DNA from: Linnemannia schmuckeri
Lineage: Eukaryota; Mortierellomycota; Mortierellomycetes; Mortierellales; Mortierellaceae
Assembly: GCA_029449235.1 (NCBI GenBank)
Contig: JANATG010000018.1
Span: 62,001-126,000, forward strand
Direction of reading: 5' to 3'
Length of the DNA: 64,000 bases
Numbering within the stretch: the stretch's first letter is position 1; the number at the start of each line of letters is the position of its first letter. Shown here piece by piece: positions 22,390 to 33,683 of the stretch. The position numbers were made by a program, and so were the translations under genes. The notes beneath the pieces were generated by a model that was not told the DNA's origin, did not search any database, and saw only the letters and a list, made by a program, of their open reading frames with translations.

Positions 22390-24535
22390 ATGATCCTCAA
22401 CCTACTTGCAACTGCATTGGTGCTGGCCATCCTCGGGGTGGTCCTGCTCCTCATCGCCTACCTGGTAACAACCAACACACTCTTGAAATCAACATATATA
22501 CACCGCTATTCTAATCTCTTCGACTCTAATTTTCAACTACGAGAAAGCGAGCTCACTTGTCGCTAATACACTACGCCTCCCTGCGTTGCTTACATACTTT
22601 ACGGTTTTAGACTTCGCTCGCTATCCTTCTCTTTGTCCCATGGACACAAGCATACCTCGTCTTTGCCCACTGGCTGAGACTCCAGAACCCGGCAAGGCTC
22701 CTCACTCCTGAGGCATACACCCTTACACGCAAGTCACCTCTTTCTAGCTGTTCATGTTACATTGTATTTCTCTCTTTGGCATGTCAGCATGCGATAGAAC
22801 ATGAACTTACCAGCTGAACATTACCTCTCTTCAAAATAGCGTTCATGACACGTAATGTCAGGATATCAACTCCAGATGGACTTCGGTTGGGCGCATGGCA
22901 CATTCTTCCAAAGGACACACACAGGACAGTACTCGAACAGATTCGCGCCAACGAACCCTTCTCGCCTCGACCCCAGACCAACGAGGACGCATATACCACC
23001 TCCGACAAAGTCAATGCTGCCACAGACGCCATTTTTGAAGACGCTCTCGCTGCTGCTGAGAAAGTCGTCCTCTACTTTCACGGCCAAGTCGGTACGTCAA
23101 CGATACCGTTTATACAATGTTACTATATGGATCCTTGTTATCTCTACTCCTCTTATCTCTAGCGCTGAAACTAAAAAAATTCCACATTGCGCATATCCAC
23201 ATCCTTATAGGTGATCGCGGCACTTCGACAAGGATTGCAACATACAAGGGAATTCAGGAGTCAATGCCAACGGCACACATCATTACGATCGACTGCCGAG
23301 GATACGGAGACTCGGACGGATTCCCTTCAGAGGCTGGCTTCAAGATGGACGCTATCGCAGCCTGGGGCTGGCTCACTCGTCGCATTGCTTGCGAAAAGAT
23401 TGTTATCTATGGACACTCACTGGGTTCAGGAATCGCCACCAACCTTTGTCTGCATCTGGAAGAGCAGCAGTTCTCGCCTCTGGCCTTAGTCCTTGATGCC
23501 GCATTTACATCTATGCCCGACATGATGACCGCCTACCGGAAAATACCCATTATCCAGCCTTTTGCAGGCTTCCCTTTTTTGCTTAACCACTTCAAACTAA
23601 GACTCATGGACCGCTTTGAGACTGTGCGGGCTGTTGAAACGATCCAATCGCCCCTCTTGCTGATCCACGGAGACGAGGACGCCGATGTACTCATCTCCAA
23701 CTCTCATACGCTCTTCCACACAGCCTTGACAGCACGTCGACTTCAGACCAATAAGGAGATGACGGTGACCGAAGCAGGAGAAGCAGCATCGGCGGAGGAA
23801 GAGATGGCGAGGGCGGGTTTGGAACTGACCTTTCAGCAAAGTCACGCGACCGGTCGGGACGCTGGTTTACTCGAACAGAAACTTTTGCAGCGGTCTGTGC
23901 TCCAACAACGCGATGGCGATATGTATGACGGAGTTTTGAAAGAGTCGGCAATACCTCAAGAGTCTCCTCCATCATCCTTGGGAAGCGACTCTGGACTGGG
24001 AAGCGAGGTGACCAGTGGCCGCAATAGCCACTTTGCCACATCACCAAAATCACCGCAGCATGAACCCACAGACAATCTGAGGTCGCTAAAGGAAGGTTTC
24101 GTACGGACCAACGGACACGGATATGGATACGGACAAGATCATGGTCATGGACCTTGCCACACGGTTCAGCTTGATTTCCCAAAGGAAGGGTCGCTGGAGT
24201 ACAACCAAGAGTATCAGATTGGATTCCTCACGGTTCAGTACGCTGGTCACAGCAACTGCATGGATTACGCAATCGCCAAGGAAGTTCTGGGCACATTTCT
24301 GATGACGGTTGAGAATTGGCGACAAGCGCGGAGACCATCGTTCAAGATGGAGAGCGAGGACAAGGACGAGGGTGATAATGAAGGGATGAGGATGAAGATG
24401 AGGACGACGATGAGTCAGAGGGAGATGAAGAAGAGGAAGGAAAGGCTGGTTGAGCAGCAGGACCTGGCCAAGATGTTGTGTCGCGACAAGATTGGATATG
24501 TCGACCAAAGTGAAGTGCCCGAAGTTGTCGAGTAA
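22390..24535 (+). CDS. ABHD12-like alpha/beta hydrolase, membrane-anchored
   Basis: Serine hydrolase of the ABHD12/ABHD13 type, known in animals as a lysophospholipid or monoacylglycerol lipase on ER membranes. Exons 22390-22464, 22611-22728, 22840-23091 and 23211-24535 give 589 residues. Two hydrophobic segments (residues 1-45) form the anchor. RNVRISTPDGLRLGAWHILP opens the fold, then VLYFHGQVGDRGTSTR (oxyanion region) and the nucleophile elbow GHSLGSG (Ser218), LVLDAAFTSM, the acid in HGDEDADV (Asp303-307) and the His in GHSNCMD (His495). The second intron needs a GC donor (C|GCAAGT) to keep frame. Between acid and His lies an insertion of almost 190 residues, Ser/Glu-rich and probably disordered, much longer than in usual members. 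The tail after the His is highly charged. Neighbouring the acyl-CoA synthetase, it may also act on lipids, but that link is inference. Confidence 0.88.
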
Positions 24536-25120
24536 TGTAAAAAATGAAAACACGTAAATAAAAAAAAAAATTGAAACCCCAGCGCCACGCTGAACTTTTT
24601 TTTTTACCAATTTTTAAACTTATTTTTTCTTTGTTTGTTCCTTACTCTTCGTCCATTCTTTTCGTCCTTGCAGCATACAACACTAGCGCACACCCCGGTC
24701 ATTTACAATTTATAGCGCAGTAACAATACACAACACACGCTGCTCTCCTTCGTTGCTCCATTCTGGTTGATCCCAGTGACAAAAAAACGCCAATCTCGCT
24801 GCTGGTAATACCCTTGACCATGACCATGCAAACAGCAGGCTATGGAATGATCAAGCTCTTGACATGTACGAATGTTAACAAACAAGACAAGCTGACATAC
24901 CCACTTACTTTGCATGGTCACCCATTAGGATCAGCTCTGGACCAGACTTGAAACAAGGGCCACTGACTCACCACGCCATCACGACTCCACTCCACATACC
25001 CTCTACATCGCGAACACGACTGATCAGCAACAATCAGGAAGGAACAGAGACACATACACTTCACCGACGGCATAGAGATCTAAGGCGAAGTCCATTGGCC
25101 ATTTCCAAGAACATATCACC
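24536..25120. other. Spacer between hydrolase and GATA genes
   Basis: A/T-rich 3' flank with AATAAA at 24557 and a short T run, then mixed sequence leading to ATG 25121. No gene is seen. Confidence 0.5.
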
Positions 25121-28100
25121 ATGGCAACAACCCCTTCCCAAAAGATGTCAACAGGAGGGTCGTCGTCGTCACAGAGACGACGCCTTGCAGCAGAAGCAGC
25201 CAGAAAACCCAGAGTCATCTTTCCAACCCTACTGCAACCAGATCCAGAGGACAGTGTGCCCACCATGAGCATTGCTGACAGGTGAGTCTATATATCATTG
25301 AAAAAGACGCCGCACCTTTAGACCATACTAAGATTATTCTATTCACTGTGATCTCTTCTACTAACCTCTCTGTTTAACCTCCTGATCTCACGGTGTGTCT
25401 AGCGCGCTTCTGAGGGCGACGTTGGTGCAGTCACGGCATTCATGGACACATACCGCCTTCACTCGCTTCATTCCGGAACCACCAGCACGGGGACCAGGAG
25501 GGAAAAAGTTTGCTTCAGAGTTGACATTGGCAGGACACTGCACCGTCTGCATCGGACCCCACATGTTTCTCGACACAAAGTTCTTCAACATTTACAACCC
25601 ACCACCACCGCCAGCCGTTCCTGTTTCCACTCCCAGTACGGCACCCAACACTGGTACGACGACACCTACATCCACAGATCCAGTGGCCAATTCGCCGCCT
25701 GCAACCCCTCCCACTCCTGTTGTTTTGGGCGGGTCACCTGCGCCAGAACGTGTCATCGAGTTGATCATGGCACGAACAGCCAACATGGCTGCCGAGGCGG
25801 CGGCGGCAGGAGTCATTCCAGAGTTATTGGGACCCACGCCGATGGATATCGACACGAACATTGGCGGCAGCAGCAGTAACAACAAGCCACCTGTGTGTTT
25901 ATCAAAAGAATCAACCCAATCACCCACTACTGCATCCTCGGCAATAAAGGACGAGATGACAGTGTTGGCGCAGATCAAAACCGAAGCTCAGGAAAAGAGC
26001 ATTTCAACTTCACAGGCGTCTTCGCCAGCAACAACGACAGCTCTGGGCACCAAAGGAAAGGCATCTGCATCGCGGGCGCAGCGGCCGAGACACCAAGTGG
26101 CGTTCGAGTTCAAGGAGAATCCCAATGTGCGATGGCTGTTCCCACACGAGACTTCCTTGGAGCGAACACCACCTGATGGCGATGTACCAGGCAAGATTTC
26201 AGCATCGTTCTTCCTCCCGACAGTGGAGGAAGCTCGTGGAGGAATGACAGGAACAGCGCCTGGTGCGATACCACCGTTGGTTCCAGGACCTGGTCAGGCA
26301 ACGACAATGGTCATCTTGCAGGCGACGACCGAGTTGTGGACAGGACTCACTCAATCAATCAATGATTCGGCAGCCACCTATCGCTTCATGATGGACAAGC
26401 TGAAGCATATACCCCCTCGACACTACGTCCAGTACAAGCTCCCTGTCGACTTTCCGGACGAACAGCTTCACCCCATGGGCTTGAAGAAACTGCCGGACAA
26501 CAGAGTTGTGCCACTGACCAGTCTGCAGCCATCGAAACGAAAATCAGAGCTCGTTGTAAGTGTGCAGGTATAACCAGTGGTAGATCAATTCACGTGGATC
26601 GGTGTATTTAAAGGCGAAAATTAACAACTCTGTTTCTTTTCATAAATAGGCGGAGGCACAACCACCAGTCGCGAAGGCAAAGAAGACCAAGACAGGACAG
26701 GATGAACCAGCTGTCAGTAAGCCTCCTGCGCCAGTAAAGAAGACTCCAGCACCAGTACCGGCACCCACACCGACACCAGTAGTAGCGTCAACAGTTTCGT
26801 CGTCGACTCAGAAAAAGTGCAGCTATTGTGACAGTGTATCGACACCTATGTGGAGGCGTGGTCCCAATGGTCCAGGAACTCTTTGCAATGCCTGCGGAGT
26901 CAAGTGGAAGCATGGCAAGATCCTCGAGGATGCCTCGGAAAAGGCAACGCCAGTCGTGAAACCAACTGTTACGGCGCCAGCGGCGGCAGCACCTCCGACG
27001 ATGTCCGTAGTAATACCTGCTCCTGTCAGTGCGGCATCCACCGGAGTCTCGGTCTTAACGACAACAGCAGAGGCGGCCGCACGAATGCATCATGGCTTGT
27101 CGGCCACCGCATCTGGTGAGATCGCTGGCTCAGAGGTCAAGGTCGGGACCAAGAAGTCGATTGCTGGTTCGAGGAAAAAAGATTCATGTGCGTCCGAGGA
27201 TTCGAGTGCAAGTGATGCGGTACGATCGATCGAGGGCGACAAGGGAGATACCCAGGCTGGAAAGAAGCGCAGCGCTAGCAAAGGTGAGTTGGTCCATGGG
27301 ACTTAACAGGCGTAAGTTTGTATTTCATGGTTCATGATCTAAAACCGCCTTCTTGTCTGCGTGTATAGCTGGCTTGTCAAGTTCGCCCGGCCCTAAATTG
27401 GTCCCTATCAATCAGCTCGGTGAGAAGCAAGCAGGAAAGACTAGTGCAAAGAAGGACAAGGAGAAGGCTAAAACTAAACCCAAGGAGAAGGCCACCAAGG
27501 AGAAGATCAAGGAGAAAGAGAAGGAAAAGGGCAAGGAAACCGTCAAGGAGAAGGGCAAAGATGGCGACAAAGATATTGTCAAATCTGACGACAAAACGCA
27601 GGACCCTGCTGGCAAATCACATCAGGATCAGAGTAAGGTTGGCGCGAAAGAGAGTCCTGGCGAGAAGGATGTGGAGAAGGACAAGAGCAAAGGACCGGAT
27701 GCGAATGCTGGACAGCCACCACCAGTCAAGACAGAGGGACTCACTCAGTCGAGTCTCAGCTCACCTTCCTCGCAGGAGACGCCTACCAGCATCAGTTCAT
27801 CTGTGACTGCAAGTCCTACTGTCGCTGCTCCTACATTAAGTTCAGGTCCTGCGACGACAAAACCGGCAGCAACTGCGTCTGCTAAAGCAACCACCGCCAA
27901 GTCAACGACCACCAAGGCTGCGAGTACAAAGGCCACAGGGACACCAAAGACACCCAAAGCAAAGGCGACTGCAACAACAACGGCTTCAACAGCGAACACA
28001 CCATCCTCGGCTTCAGCTGTAAAGCCGACGGTATCCACTGCTACCACAGCTGGAGCCAAGCTGGAGTTACTGAGGACATATGCGGGTGCTGTACCCAAGT

Positions 28101-28706
28101 ATCAAGTCACCCATGCGGCGGCAGTGGCGACGGCACACTTGGCGGATGATGGACTTGCGTTGTATGCGACCAAAAATTTGTACACCAACAACACTGCGAC
28201 GTTCCCGCTCCATTTCCCGACCATTTCGATTGCGTTTGGACCGAACAACGCATATTACACGTATCCAAACTGTGCTGTGGTTCTTTTTGAGAACCATTTC
28301 CAGATCAAGCTGATCCACGGCGGCGAGCGGGCGGAAATTGATGTGTACAAGGAAGGGATTGAAGGAACCGAGTTCCAGGTCATTGACGTTGGTGACGGTG
28401 AGAGCATGATTGTGATGAAGGCCCTTCTTCGACAGCACCTCTCTCGGTAAGTGCTTTTTTGTACTGTTATGGGTTCATAATGAGTTTGATATTCAATACG
28501 ATAAAGTGCCCATTACTAATCGCTTTGATTGATATAACAGGTTTGATAAGGAGTTGCTGAACCCGGACAGGAATGAAAACTCGATGGTGTTCCGGTTTAG
28601 AGAGCGTCTTGATGGTGGAGGCCCGCCGGTGAAGCCGCTGCTGGAGCAGTGGCTGACTACCGAGATCCCCGTTGCTGGCGTCAAGTCTGCCCTCAAGAAA
28701 CCATAG
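25121..28706 (+). CDS. GATA-type zinc finger protein
   Basis: Probable nuclear regulator. Exons 25121-25281, 25403-26555 (or 26567), 26650-27283, 27369-28446 and 28541-28706 join in frame to about 1065 residues. The single zinc finger is C-x2-C-x18-C-x2-C with STPMWRRGPNGPGTLCNACG (near residue 496), the fungal GATA form. The finger is flanked by long low-complexity Pro/Thr/Ala and Lys/Glu tracts. Two ordered regions flank these: an N-terminal one (SALLRATLVQSRHSWTHTAF..LAGHCTVCIGPHMFLDTKFF, then FFLPTVEEARGG..MVILQATTELWTGL) and a C-terminal one (ELLRTYAGAVPKYQV..LYTNNTATFPLHFPTISIAFGPNN..VVLFENHFQIKLIHGGERAEIDVY..RFRERLDGG). I do not recognise either, so this is not a typical nitrogen or light GATA factor and may belong to a chromatin complex. 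At 26555/26567 two in-phase donors would add or omit VSVQ. Confidence 0.85.
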
Positions 28707-29000
28707 TTTCGCTAATTGAAACGCCACCAAAATGAAATCTTTGATGACGTTTAAGAATTTATATTGAGATTATTTCTAATCGTATGTGCTGTGGATAGGA
28801 TTTGTTTTGATCGGGTGCTCCTCTTGCTCAGTTCCTCCTCCTGCCCTTGTCGCTTGAGGGTGTGTGTTCAGCCAGGGAGGAAGGTAGAGAGACGGAAGAC
28901 AAGGGACGAAGGCGAATTTTTTTTTTGATTAAGAACAAAAACGATCGCTTTTTTCATTTTCTTCTTCATCTCCCCACTCCCCTCTCTTTTAATTTTCATC

Positions 29001-30650
29001 ATGTCTGCTGTCAAGGCTGCTGCCACCCACATCGACTGGACCAAGCTGTCGACCTCCCTCGGCCTCAAGACCGAGACCGTCGCTGCCTTGGGCGCGTTCC
29101 GCAAGCGCAACGAGGAGGCCCGCCGTGTCTTGTCTGATCTCCAGGACCAGAAGACCGCCGTCGACTTTGCTCACTACCGCAAGGTTCTCAAGAACCAGGC
29201 GATCATCGACGAGGTCGAGAAGGCCCACAAGGCCTTCAAGCCCGCCACCTACGATGTCAAGGCCCAGATCAAGTCCATCGAGGCCGTCGAGGCCAAGGCT
29301 GTACGTCTTTTTATTCCTCTCTCTTAACTTCTACGTCGGGATCTTCTCGAAATCAGGATTGAACACACAGCGTCTATGCTACACGCATGCAACCAGTAAT
29401 CGACTCAAACAACGCACTCGGGCGGCCAACGCCTTTCCTTCTTTTATACTCGCACACATCTTCCTTTCACTTCATTTTCTCAATATCCTCGACACCATTC
29501 CTTCAAAGGCGCAACACATAGCGGACGGTTTGCCGCCATCAACAGCCAGCCTTTTTCATCCTATCCTAAGTCGCCCGAGCTCGCCCAACCACGCCTTTCT
29601 TTCCCTTCTCGCTCAATACTCTCGCCTCTAACCCAACAACAAAACAGCAGCACAGGAAAAAAGCAGTTGTTGCTTTCATCAACCCTTCCCCGTTTCCTGA
29701 ACTACCCGATCTCACCCAACTGACGTTCAGACACCCTATATTTGCCTAACTGATCAATTTTCAGGAACAAAGCACATTAATTCTTCAGGAACAGTACACG
29801 ATAATGCAGTGGAATAATCATCCTTCTCTCCATCCCCTTGTCTTCCCCTGGACATGCCAACCACTTGGCGTGCATTCCAGGAACACAGGCCTTATCCGAC
29901 ACTTCCTCTCTGATAGCACGTCATTTTGGACCTGTCACTCACCCATATTCCTTCACTTCTTCCTTTAAACAATCAATTAGCTTGAGCGCGCCAAGTTCAC
30001 CGCCACCAAGGTCGAGTCTGAGCTCGCTGATCTCCAGGCCACCTTGAAGAACATCGAGACCTCCCGCCCCATTGATGAGCTCACCGTACGTATCTGGCGT
30101 GTTTGCAGTCCACCTCCTCTTTCAGTGTTGGCGCCACTACACTGTTGTTGATCAGGATATCGAGTTGGAGTGGTCTTTTCTGGAGGATTGCACTTGACAG
30201 GATCAAATTCGGGATGTTCAGGATGCAGTTCATTTTCAACACATTTGACTGTATTCAGGAATACAGGATGTGCGGAAGGCCTTGTTTCGCGCCTGATCTT
30301 GGCTGGACGCTCTGAAGAACTTTCTGGATATCTTGTTCTTTTGGAAGACCAGGCACGGGTTTCAGCATTCTGATCAACCAGGAGCCGACTTGGGAGCAGA
30401 ATCGATACGCAGAAACTATTTGAATTGGAGATCTTCAAAACACATTACACCTACTACAACTGAGTGTAGCTTATGCCTGACCAACCTGTTTTTAACAAAC
30501 ACGCTTCTTCAATTGTGATATGTACAATAGGTCGATGATGTTCTCAAGTCCCGCCCCGAGATTGCCGAGAAGGTCGATGCTTTGTTGGCCAAGAGCAAGT
30601 GGGACACTAAGGGATACAACGACAAGTTCGGCTACGTTACCCTTTTCTAA
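29001..30650 (+). CDS. ATP7: Mitochondrial F1Fo-ATP synthase subunit d
   Basis: Peripheral-stalk subunit that couples the F1 head to the membrane sector of ATP synthase in the inner mitochondrial membrane. Exons 29001-29300, 29981-30085 and 30531-30650 give 174 residues, the usual length. Typical features are the N-terminal KAAATHIDWTKLSTSLGLKTETVAALGAFRKRNEEA, the coiled VDFAHYRKVLKNQAIIDEVEKAHKAFKPATYDV, the long helix LERAKFTATKVESELADLQATLKNIETSRPIDELT, and the ending KWDTKGYNDKFGYVTLF. Both introns are phase 0 and unusually long for this window (680 and 445 nt); neither contains a clear nested gene or box C/D motif pair. A short T/C-rich stretch precedes the ATG, and AATAAA lies about 160 nt after the stop. 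Codon use is strongly C-ending, as expected of a highly expressed gene. Confidence 0.95.
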
Positions 30651-31163
30651 GCAGCGTCAGTATCTCCTATTTGATCTGTTTTTTGTTCATTCCTTGCACT
30701 TCCCCTCCTTTACAAACAACTCCCTCCTCCTCTGTCCCCTTTTTGCCTTGTTCTCTATAAACAACAACAAATACGCATACACCATGATCCCCACTCACTG
30801 TTAAAAAAATAAAGAGACGAATCTACGTCGAATCTATGTCCTTTTATTTTGTTAACTTTCCTTACCTGAGAGTGTCGACGAAGAGGAATTGAAAAGACGT
30901 TCTTTTATATGTGACATATAAAAGAGGTGGGGGGGGACACAACGGCTTTTGTGGTTGTCTTCTACGTGCAAACAGCCTAACTTAGGTATGTGTAATACAC
31001 TGCCCTTTTTTTTTTTCTTTTTTTTTTTTGCAGTCATCATCGCCAGTTTTCCACACTTACAAAGAAACAACAGAGAGATCACTATTTCATTTCAAGTACA
31101 CACATACACTACTCCTTGTCACCGCCATCTTTAGAGAGTGTGTGGATTTGAATTCTCTGTAAA

Positions 31164-31341
31164 TGGAGAGCCATGGATACTCTGTGGATTTAGAGGATCT
31201 GATCGAGAGTTTATGGAGTTGCACCGGATTGAAGGACCTTACGCTCAGTTTCAGTGGCTGTGAGATCTCCGGTGTTTCTCATAGTCCACCATACTGTTTG
31301 GGTTTGGAAGATGCTTTGTGTGCCTCTTACGTTAGCATTTA
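31164..31341 (+). pseudogene. Possible F-box/LRR gene fragment
   Basis: An open stretch reads ESHGYSVDLEDLIESLWSCTGLKDLTLSFSGCEIS, which looks like a leucine-rich segment of the F-box/LRR family, ending at a stop (31339-31341). It has no start or domain context and lies between ATP7 and the antisense F-box/LRR relic. It could be chance. Confidence 0.35.
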
Positions 31342-31559
31342 GCAATCCATGCGCGCATCACGCATGGTCATTTCATTCTACTTTTTCAATAAAAAAAGAA
31401 CTATCGCATTTCGTAAGAACTACATTAGTGAGTGAGTGTGAGAATGCACAGCACTTTACACATTTTTTTCCCCCCTTTTCAGCCGACCAGGGAAACAGTA
31501 CAAAAATAAAAATCAAGTCAGCAGCCAACATGGCAAGAGCAACACTTTTTTTTTATTCT

Positions 31560-33077
31560 GGCATGCGATGATGACGGTTGAATCGCAGGGTGGTGACATG
31601 CTTGTGGGGCTCCAACATCTCAAACAGCGCCCTCAAAGTCTGCAGGCAGGCAGGAGAGCGGGCCTGGTTGTTGAGCGCGTACCAGCCCATAACCACATTA
31701 GTATCCGACATCGCTCTAATCTCATCACCATCACTACCGCCTTCGTCATACTCATACTCATACTCATCATCGTTAGGGTGAGATTTCTCATAAAAAATTC
31801 TCTCCGCGCACACGAGGTAATGCGGAGAACTTTAAGGTCCAAATACCCCCATGCTCGACCCTTCCATAAGTCAGGGATCTCACGACAGTTCCAGGGAGTA
31901 TTTTTGACCGTCAACATCTTGAGACGGCGCCAATTTTCGAGGAGGGTGAGGACATAAGAGGCGGCGTATATATCGTCGTCAGAGTTGTAGAAGTCGGTGT
32001 CCCAACAAACTCACAACTCTGTGAGGGTTTCGGCGTGGCGACGGATGGCCGAAAACAAGTCCTCGTCCCATGGACTTTGGCGCACAGTCAACTTGGTCAG
32101 TCCGACAGCCGAGCAACCCTGAATAAGCATGGCCAGGGCAGGTGGCGTTTCTTGATATAATACCGTACGGAACTTGAGCTCCTGGACCAAAGAACAAAAT
32201 TCGCAGAGACTAGGAGCCAGGAACACAGAGTCTGCAGCGTTGCTATCCTGTGACCATCATCTGAAGGCTTCGAAACCCTAGACAACAGATGATTAGGTCT
32301 CGCGGGATTTTTAGCGAGATTGGACCATCTCTTAGGCTCCAATAAGTGTCCAGCTTGATCTTCTCAAGGCATGGCAAGGTGATGTGAAGGTTGACCTGCC
32401 TCCAGTCTCTAAGTAGCCTTGAACTGAAAAGTCATCGATTTGTGACAACTCCAGAGTGGACAGGGTAGAGGCCATAGGCTTGAGGATCTTGTCTTGACGA
32501 AGGGCAAGCCGTAATTCTTCTAGGGGCAAAGAGTCAAATTCTCGACGATGTCCAGACTAGCAAGATCTTCCGTTTCCATATCGCCCCAGTTGAATCCGTG
32601 CAGGAGAAGGCCCTTCAGCCGGGGGTTGATCCCAAAAGTTGCCTACACATGCCAATCTCCGCACTATCTTCATCATCATCGTTCTCCGCCTTGTAAAGCT
32701 TCAACGAAATGAATTGCATACACTGAAATGGCACGATTTTTTTGTTGTCGACAACCACCCTCCTAAAAAGACGGCTGTTGATCAAAACTGCGTCCTGCGA
32801 AAATCCTCGCATGCTTTCATGATTGTGAAGTATCAAAGGATAGGGTGGAATGTGAGGTGCCAGAGATGGGATGCTTGTATGGCGGAGACCAGAACCTTGA
32901 TATTCTATTTGTCGATGTCCAGGGATTAAACCTCTCCGTAGGTCAGATAGAAGCCGTTGGCGATAGCAAGAGGATCTCTGGGAGCTGGAGCGCTCGGGTG
33001 CAGGCGGATCCCAAAGAGGGAGATGAAGAAGAAGACGCGATATTTGCGGTAGTCTGGACAGAGGTTGGGATGGACAT
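31560..33077 (-). pseudogene. F-box/LRR family pseudogene
   Basis: From ATG 33077 downward the - strand reads MSIPTSVQTTANIA, then SACTRALQLPEILL, an F-box-like start, after which the frame changes (about 32960) to AIANGFYLTYGEV-like sequence. Later leucine-rich pieces appear in several frames: LRRVVVDNKKIVPFQCMQFISLKL, INPRLKGLLLHGFNWGD, PLEELRLALRQDKILKPMASTLSTLELSQID, LCEFCSLVQELKFRTVLYQETPPALAMLIQGCSAVGLTKLTVRQSPWDEDLFSAIRRHAETLTEL (then a stop) and LENWRRLKMLTVKNTPWNCREIPDLW. The pieces keep the order of an F-box/LRR protein, but stops and at least four frame changes break it. Unresolved introns might rescue part of it; a decayed gene is more likely. Confidence 0.65.
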
Positions 33078-33683
33078 TTTAGTCGAGAAGGTGGCGAAAA
33101 GGATGGGCTGTAGGAGAAGAGGAAGTGAAAAGAAAAAAGAAAAGAAAAGAAAAAAGGCGAGGTGAAGAAAAAAAGGGTTGACGCCGTGAGAAAGAAAACG
33201 AAAGCAAGGAATCAACGACAAGTTGGCAAAATGCTAGGATATGTAACTACTGTAGTGATGATGGTGATTTATGAGATCACTTGCATGTGACTGATAGCAT
33301 GGCTGGCTTGGATCGGGGACAAAACAACATAGCCTGACCATGCTTTTTAATAAAGGTTGAGAAAGGAAAGAAGGGAGGAAGAAAGGAAAAAGAGATAGAG
33401 AGTAGCTTCATTATTCATAGACCAATCCATAGGTAAAATTCGCTGTCGCAGAATCGAAATCTTTGTCTTTATTGGCAATTGAAGGCTTTGATTGAACAAT
33501 GGGATCCTCTGGTTTGGTTGCTATGGCATTGTATTGAAATTTGGAATGAAAGAATACAAAGGGAGTAGGGGAGGCAATGCAAAAAGGCCTTTTTTGGGCA
33601 GATGGGAATGAAGAGGAATGATAGTGCTGTTGTGGATGAAAAGAGAAGAGAAGAGAAGAGAAGGTACAACAAAGAGTGCTCCT
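33078..33683. other. Spacer between F-box relic and FW-motif gene
   Basis: Shared upstream/3' flank region with GAAA and AGAGAAG repeats (33355-33400, 33640-33660). No gene is seen. Confidence 0.45.

Noticed and set aside
29977..30438. 153-codon antisense frame across ATP7 exon 2 and intron 2
   Set aside because: No domain, overlaps a certain exon, and no flanking splice structure supports it as a gene; the long intron itself is kept as a finding.
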